Origin: Pelargonium nanum
Taxonomy: Eukaryota > Streptophyta > Magnoliopsida > Geraniales > Geraniaceae
Assembly: GCA_036897485.1 (NCBI GenBank)
Contig: JAYMTF010001390.1
Span: 1 to 23,714, forward strand
Direction of reading: 5' to 3'
DNA: 23,714 nucleotides
The notes beneath the pieces were generated by a model that did no database searches, was not told where the DNA came from, and saw nothing but the letters and a program-made list of their open reading frames with translations. Positions 20,218 through 23,714 of the stretch are shown here, in pieces. The position numbers were made by a program, and so were the translations under genes. Within the stretch, counting starts at the first letter, position 1; the number at the start of each line of letters is the position of its first letter.

Positions 20218-20700
20218 GGTTGGGTGCTACGAGGATAGGGTTTTTTTGGAGGATGGAGGCTAGGGTTACAAAATGAGATTACAAGATACACATAGAGAGA
20301 GAAAAAAATAGAATTTCAGTTATGATTCATTGGTTAAAAATCATACTTATATAATGAGTTAATGTCACATCATCAATTAACTTTTATCTGACCTAAACAG
20401 CTAACGAGGATGATACATCATTAAAAAATTTAAATCTAGATGGACGCTCCGCTCTCACAAATTCAATCGGGCCGGTGAGCATGGATGAAATTTAATGTGC
20501 GTGATCTTTATTGGCTAAAAATAATTTCTCATATTTTTTCTCTAATATATATATATATATCAACTATGGAGAATAATGATCTCATTCAAACCTACGAGAT
20601 AACATATTGCGAGTTAATACTCATACCCGCTCAATAAATATGTGGGCCTCCCTGTTCCAATCTAAATATGGTTTGACTGAATAAATTCATGGCCACCAAC

Positions 20701-20765
20701 GCTTGTTAGATCTAGCAGTTTAAGCGTTTTGAATTTCCTTTGAAGTCTCGGGTTCGAGGCTTTTT
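20701..20765 (+). repeat. tRNA-derived SINE-like element, copy 3 (core)
   Basis: A box-A-like stretch around 20706-20718 is followed at tRNA spacing by a good box B, GGTTCGAGGC at 20751-20760. The body AAGCGTTTTGAATTTCCTTT and the AGTCTC before box B match copies 1 and 2, in the same orientation. Confidence 0.5.
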
Positions 20766-21034
20766 GTAGATGACATTAGTGGATGTGTAATTTATGGTCG
20801 AGACTTTTTGCTCTCTCTATGTATAATTGAATATTCTTATTTAACCGTTTATTAAGTTAAAATAATTTTTCCCATTTTGTATGACTTCTGTGTACGGAGA
20901 TAGAATCTTTATTGTGTGTTCTAGTATTGATATACGATAAATACGTGAGACCGAAATAAAATTTAAAATTTTAACAATATGTACCAGTTCATATTTCAAG
21001 AATAGATAAATCAGAACTTAAAAACTTCCACTTT

Positions 21035-21345
21035 TTAGTATTTTGCTCTGCAAGTGTTTGCTCTATCCAGTTTTTGAGACCAAAAGAACCATCCTTCAGC
21101 TACCACAAGCCTCCATATTCCTAAAGTTAAAAACGTAGAATAGTTTGTCAATACCAATGCACAAACAACAACCATTAAAAGATTAAATCGAGCAGACAAA
21201 ATTGATCGATAACAAGGTTCTCGATCGTACGTGTCATGCCAGAGAGTTAGATATACAAGTTTTGAGAACACTTACTAATTCTTTTGCGAATGCCACTTTC
21301 GTATACTTCCATACGGACCATATCAATTCCATTGGAAACATAAAG
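21035..21345 (-). other. Possible degraded exon remnants, family unknown
   Basis: On the minus strand a segment reading LYVSNGIDMVRMEVYESGIR is followed by a good GTAAGT donor-like site near 21270. A second stretch near 21055-21130, after a CTTTAG acceptor-like site, reads RIWRLVVAEGWFFWSQKL. The two can be joined but end soon after. I do not recognise the protein, and no start is visible. It may be a fragment captured from elsewhere. Confidence 0.2.
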
Positions 21346-21387
21346 CTGCAACGCGTGTTATGCCAATAGCAACCACCTCAATAAATG

Positions 21388-21500
21388 CACTACAAAAAAA
21401 GTTGCAAACTGTGACGAAAATCTGTGAGAGAAAATTTTTCGTCACAGTTCCGTCATAAATTGTGACAGAAATTATATTTTTTCTCACAAACACATATTTG
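21388..21500 (+). mobile_element. CACTA-type transposon terminus with a strong stem-loop
   Basis: The sequence starts CACTACAAAAAAA, the typical end of plant CACTA (En/Spm-like) elements. A 14-bp perfect inverted repeat follows (21407-21420 and 21436-21449, loop 15 nt) with the unit CTGTGACGAAAA. Another TGTGACAGAAA unit is at about 21461. Subterminal repeats in both orientations fit a CACTA end. I found no matching terminus, so the element is truncated or its other end is too diverged to see. Confidence 0.55.
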
Positions 21501-21661
21501 TCCAAGTTTGAACCTGAAAGTTAAAAGGAACCTTCATGGCAAATACAAGAAAGCAGAGTCATTCCCTCAAATATTGATGCATCCATAAATATTGTTCACA
21601 ACTGTTAATCATGAGTGCATATATAAAAAAGCACATGATACCAAAAGTAAATACTATAAAA

Positions 21662-23058
21662 TCACAATTGTTCTCCTTCCTCAAAGCTAAGTTGACATAA
21701 GGTTGAACCCTTTTTAAATCTTGATAACTTCTTCCAAATATGCATCTTTTTCTTCGAATCTAAGCTGGGAGGATAATTTATTGTCATGTCCGTCAAGGCC
21801 TTCGAGTTTTCCAGAATACATCTAACAAAATCCATTTCTAGTTCGGATCCTCCAAACATTCGAAGTTTAAACGTAGTAAGATGAAAGGAAAAACAAGCGG
21901 GAACAAACTTTGAAGGAATATTTGGGTAACGAGGCAAGCCACATTGTTCATAACACACATCAACCCCCAAAATGGTAAGATGTTTTAAATGTGGAAACTT
22001 TGGTAACATGTGCCTAAACAAGCACCAGATGCATAAAACATCGGACAACTTCAACTTGACTAGATTATGAAATTCGGGTACCTTGTCCATTAAAGTAGTA
22101 TATTTGTAACCCTGCAAATACAAATAAAACAAGCTAAGTTCAAGAATTAGCATTCTCTGTATATTGACCATATAAAAAAAAATGTTACTCACATGCCTGC
22201 CTTGTTGAGCTTCACAGAAACCTTTCAACCGTAGAAATTTGACATTGTTTATAACTCGAAAAATATCTATGACATTATCAAAAAAATTAAAACCAACTTC
22301 AAGATTTGCTTCAACCAAGTTGTCCACATTACTAACCTCAAAACTTCTAAATGAAGGATTCTTAAGAGTAAGATACTTAAGAGCCGGAGCGTCAAGAGTA
22401 GCAAATTTGAGAAAATTGTTCTGCAAAAAACTAAATTTCCGACAATCAACACACAAATTTGTCAAGGTACGCGAATAAATATCATAAAGAACGACACCAT
22501 CAAATCTTAATGTTTCTACGAGAAGCTCATCAAGAACGGGACAACCAGAGATTAGATTGCGAAGACTCTCATCGCCTTTATAACGAACATAACTTAGATG
22601 CAAAACCTTAAGGCTCGGAAGTTGTGCCGAAGAATCAACATCAACAGAAATTGCCTGAGTCAGTTTCAAAATCACCAACGTCTTGCAAGAGAAAATGGTA
22701 CGAGGCAGTGTAAATAAATCTGGATAAACAGAGAGATCAAGCTCTTCAACATTGCGAGCGGGAGCCCCAGAAATTAATGTAAGCGAATCTTTCGAATATT
22801 ATTGCTCGGTACTTGTCTGAGAAAAATATTGGAGATGACATGTTTGAGTCTGTAGAAACCATTTCTTCGCATTCGTAACTGGCTATCATCAACATCAATG
22901 ACAGGAACCAAAATCCAAAGGAATCGCCATTGTTTGGACAAAACGCTAGTTGCAGCAGATTCTCTAGTGGTGAGAAAGGAGAGGATGTGACAAAGAAGAG
23001 GATCTGGTAAATTGCTGATCCTGTCAATGATGTTGTCATTGTTAGTGATCGTATTCAT
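21662..23058 (-). pseudogene. F-box/LRR/FBD gene, copy 4, deletion frameshift
   Basis: The exons correspond to 22193-23058 and 21662-22111, with an 81-nt GT-AG intron. The F-box frame starts at 23058 ([15 protein letters not shown]) and is normal through IRKIRLH, then hits TAA at 22774-22776 after 94 residues. Compared with copy 1 about 40 bases are missing exactly there, with the remaining sequence rejoined at a short ACA match. The rest of the gene (NVEELDLSVYPDLF onward, LRRs and FBD) is unbroken in another frame to 21662. The intron is a multiple of three and open, so an unspliced transcript would also stay in frame in this downstream part. The gene cannot make the full protein as read. 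Confidence 0.8.
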
Positions 23059-23714
23059 GGCATCTTTCGAAGTAACTTATGGGTATGAAGAGGATAGGTT
23101 TTTTTGGAGGATGGAGGCTAGGGCTACAAAAAGAGATTACACATACATATATAGAGAGGAAAAAAAAATAGAATTTCAGTCGATGATTTGTTGGCTGAGA
23201 CATACAGCCAATGGCCCAATGAGCTAATTTCATTTAATCTGTTTTTTGACTGAGAGTCTTTGCCAGTAAATCGCAACGGAAAAGTTGATAAGGGCATTTG
23301 ACACATCGGAAAGTGAAGGGAAAATGCAAAATTCCGAGTTGTGAAAAGTGAATATTACGTTTGGCTAAAAATTGCAAAAAAGAGGTAAAGAGTCGAAAAT
23401 AATGAATAATTACCTAATTGTCCCTTCAATTTATCATATTTATTTTCTTTTAACTATACAGGTAATTATGTTGACTTTTATGCATATTTAAAATATAAAA
23501 TAGACCAAATATATTACAATATTATATTATAAATATTCAATTATTTAAACATATTATGATTATATTTGATTTCTTTTCATGTATACGATATTAAAATTTT
23601 AATTTATAATTTATTGAAAAATGAGAGACAAATGTTACTATTTTTTAACTCAAATAACATGAGTTAATTTCTTGGAAAACAAAGGATATTATGGACGTTT
23701 AGTATAAAAAATGA
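23059..23714. other. Upstream region of F-box copy 4 and AT-rich right edge
   Basis: The first 100 bp are the shared 5' flank of the F-box array. Beyond about 23240 the DNA becomes very AT-rich with no coding-like frame or recognisable repeat. Confidence 0.5.
23147..23153 (-). promoter_or_regulatory. Candidate TATA box of F-box copy 4
   Basis: The minus strand reads CTATATATGTA about 90 bp upstream of the ATG at 23058, a normal plant distance. The downstream leader shares a GGAGGATGGAGGCTAGGG block (plus-strand reading) with copies 2 and 3. Confidence 0.4.

Larger units (their letters stand above)
20218..21661. other. Intergenic region between F-box copies 3 and 4
   Basis: No intact gene is seen. 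It holds the 5' flank of copy 3, an (AT)8 run at 20545-20560, a SINE-like stretch at about 20701-20765, a possible exon remnant at about 21040-21345, a CACTA-like terminus at about 21388-21500, and the 3' flank of copy 4 from about 21560. Confidence 0.5.

Noticed and set aside
20545-20560. (AT)8 run as a meaningful element
   Set aside because: Short dinucleotide runs are ordinary in plant intergenic DNA.
22746-23039. A 97-codon frame overlapping the start of F-box copy 4
   Set aside because: It is an out-of-frame shadow of the F-box. It resembles the rescued start of copy 3 ([12 protein letters not shown]) but does not re-enter the F-box frame, because copy 4 lacks the 7-bp duplication.
1-23714. 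CRISPR array, prokaryotic operon or viral insertion
   Set aside because: There are no regularly spaced direct repeats, no ribosome-binding-site gene strings, and no reverse transcriptase, integrase or capsid frames. All genes with recognisable families are plant-type, and most are split by spliceosomal introns.

Overview
The window is nuclear DNA from a flowering plant, most likely a eudicot. The reasons are AT-rich intergenic DNA, GT-AG introns of about 80-260 nt, a cytosolic-type tRNA-Ile(AAU) with a Pol III terminator, a CC-NBS-LRR resistance gene, and a tandem array of plant-type F-box/LRR/FBD genes. I cannot name the species. All exon structures were read by eye from reading frame, splice-site phase and similarity between paralogs. 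No transcript or database evidence was available.

Layout. From 1 to 1.1 kb there is AT-rich DNA, a degenerate tRNA-derived (SINE-like) stretch and a tRNA-Ile gene on the minus strand. From 1.7 to 2.8 kb there is a three-exon minus-strand gene for a 246-residue coiled-coil protein of unknown function, with a good TATA box and an apparent GC-AG first intron. From 3.0 to 3.4 kb there is a long imperfect foldback (MITE-like) repeat. From 3.8 to 8.4 kb there is a complete seven-exon minus-strand gene for a full-size ABCB (MDR/P-glycoprotein-like, ABCB15 group) transporter of 1259 residues. A spacer of about 2.1 kb separates it from a divergent, intronless CC-NBS-LRR gene of 865 residues at 10.5-13.1 kb on the plus strand.

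From 13.4 to 23.1 kb lies a minus-strand tandem array of one F-box/LRR/FBD family: a truncated fragment and four two-exon copies. Only the first full copy (14.0-15.5 kb) is intact in the usual form. The second has a 1-nt deletion. The third has a 7-nt tandem duplication inside the F-box codons, but an out-of-frame ATG a few codons downstream restores the frame. The fourth has a deletion of about 40 nt that frameshifts it. The lesions are all different, so the copies broke independently, as expected in birth-and-death evolution. Short flanks on both sides of the genes are shared, so the duplicated unit included some flanking DNA.

How the genes relate. They do not form an operon or pathway. The CC-NBS-LRR gene and the F-box array are two fast-evolving plant families that happen to converge tail to tail. 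The ABC transporter, coiled-coil gene and tRNA are independent units. I found no convincing new multi-gene system. The points most worth a second look are the start-codon switch in the third F-box copy, the F-box-only reading frames left by the frameshifts, the inverted copy of the tRNA D-arm immediately upstream of the tRNA, the apparent GC-AG intron, and the foldback element.
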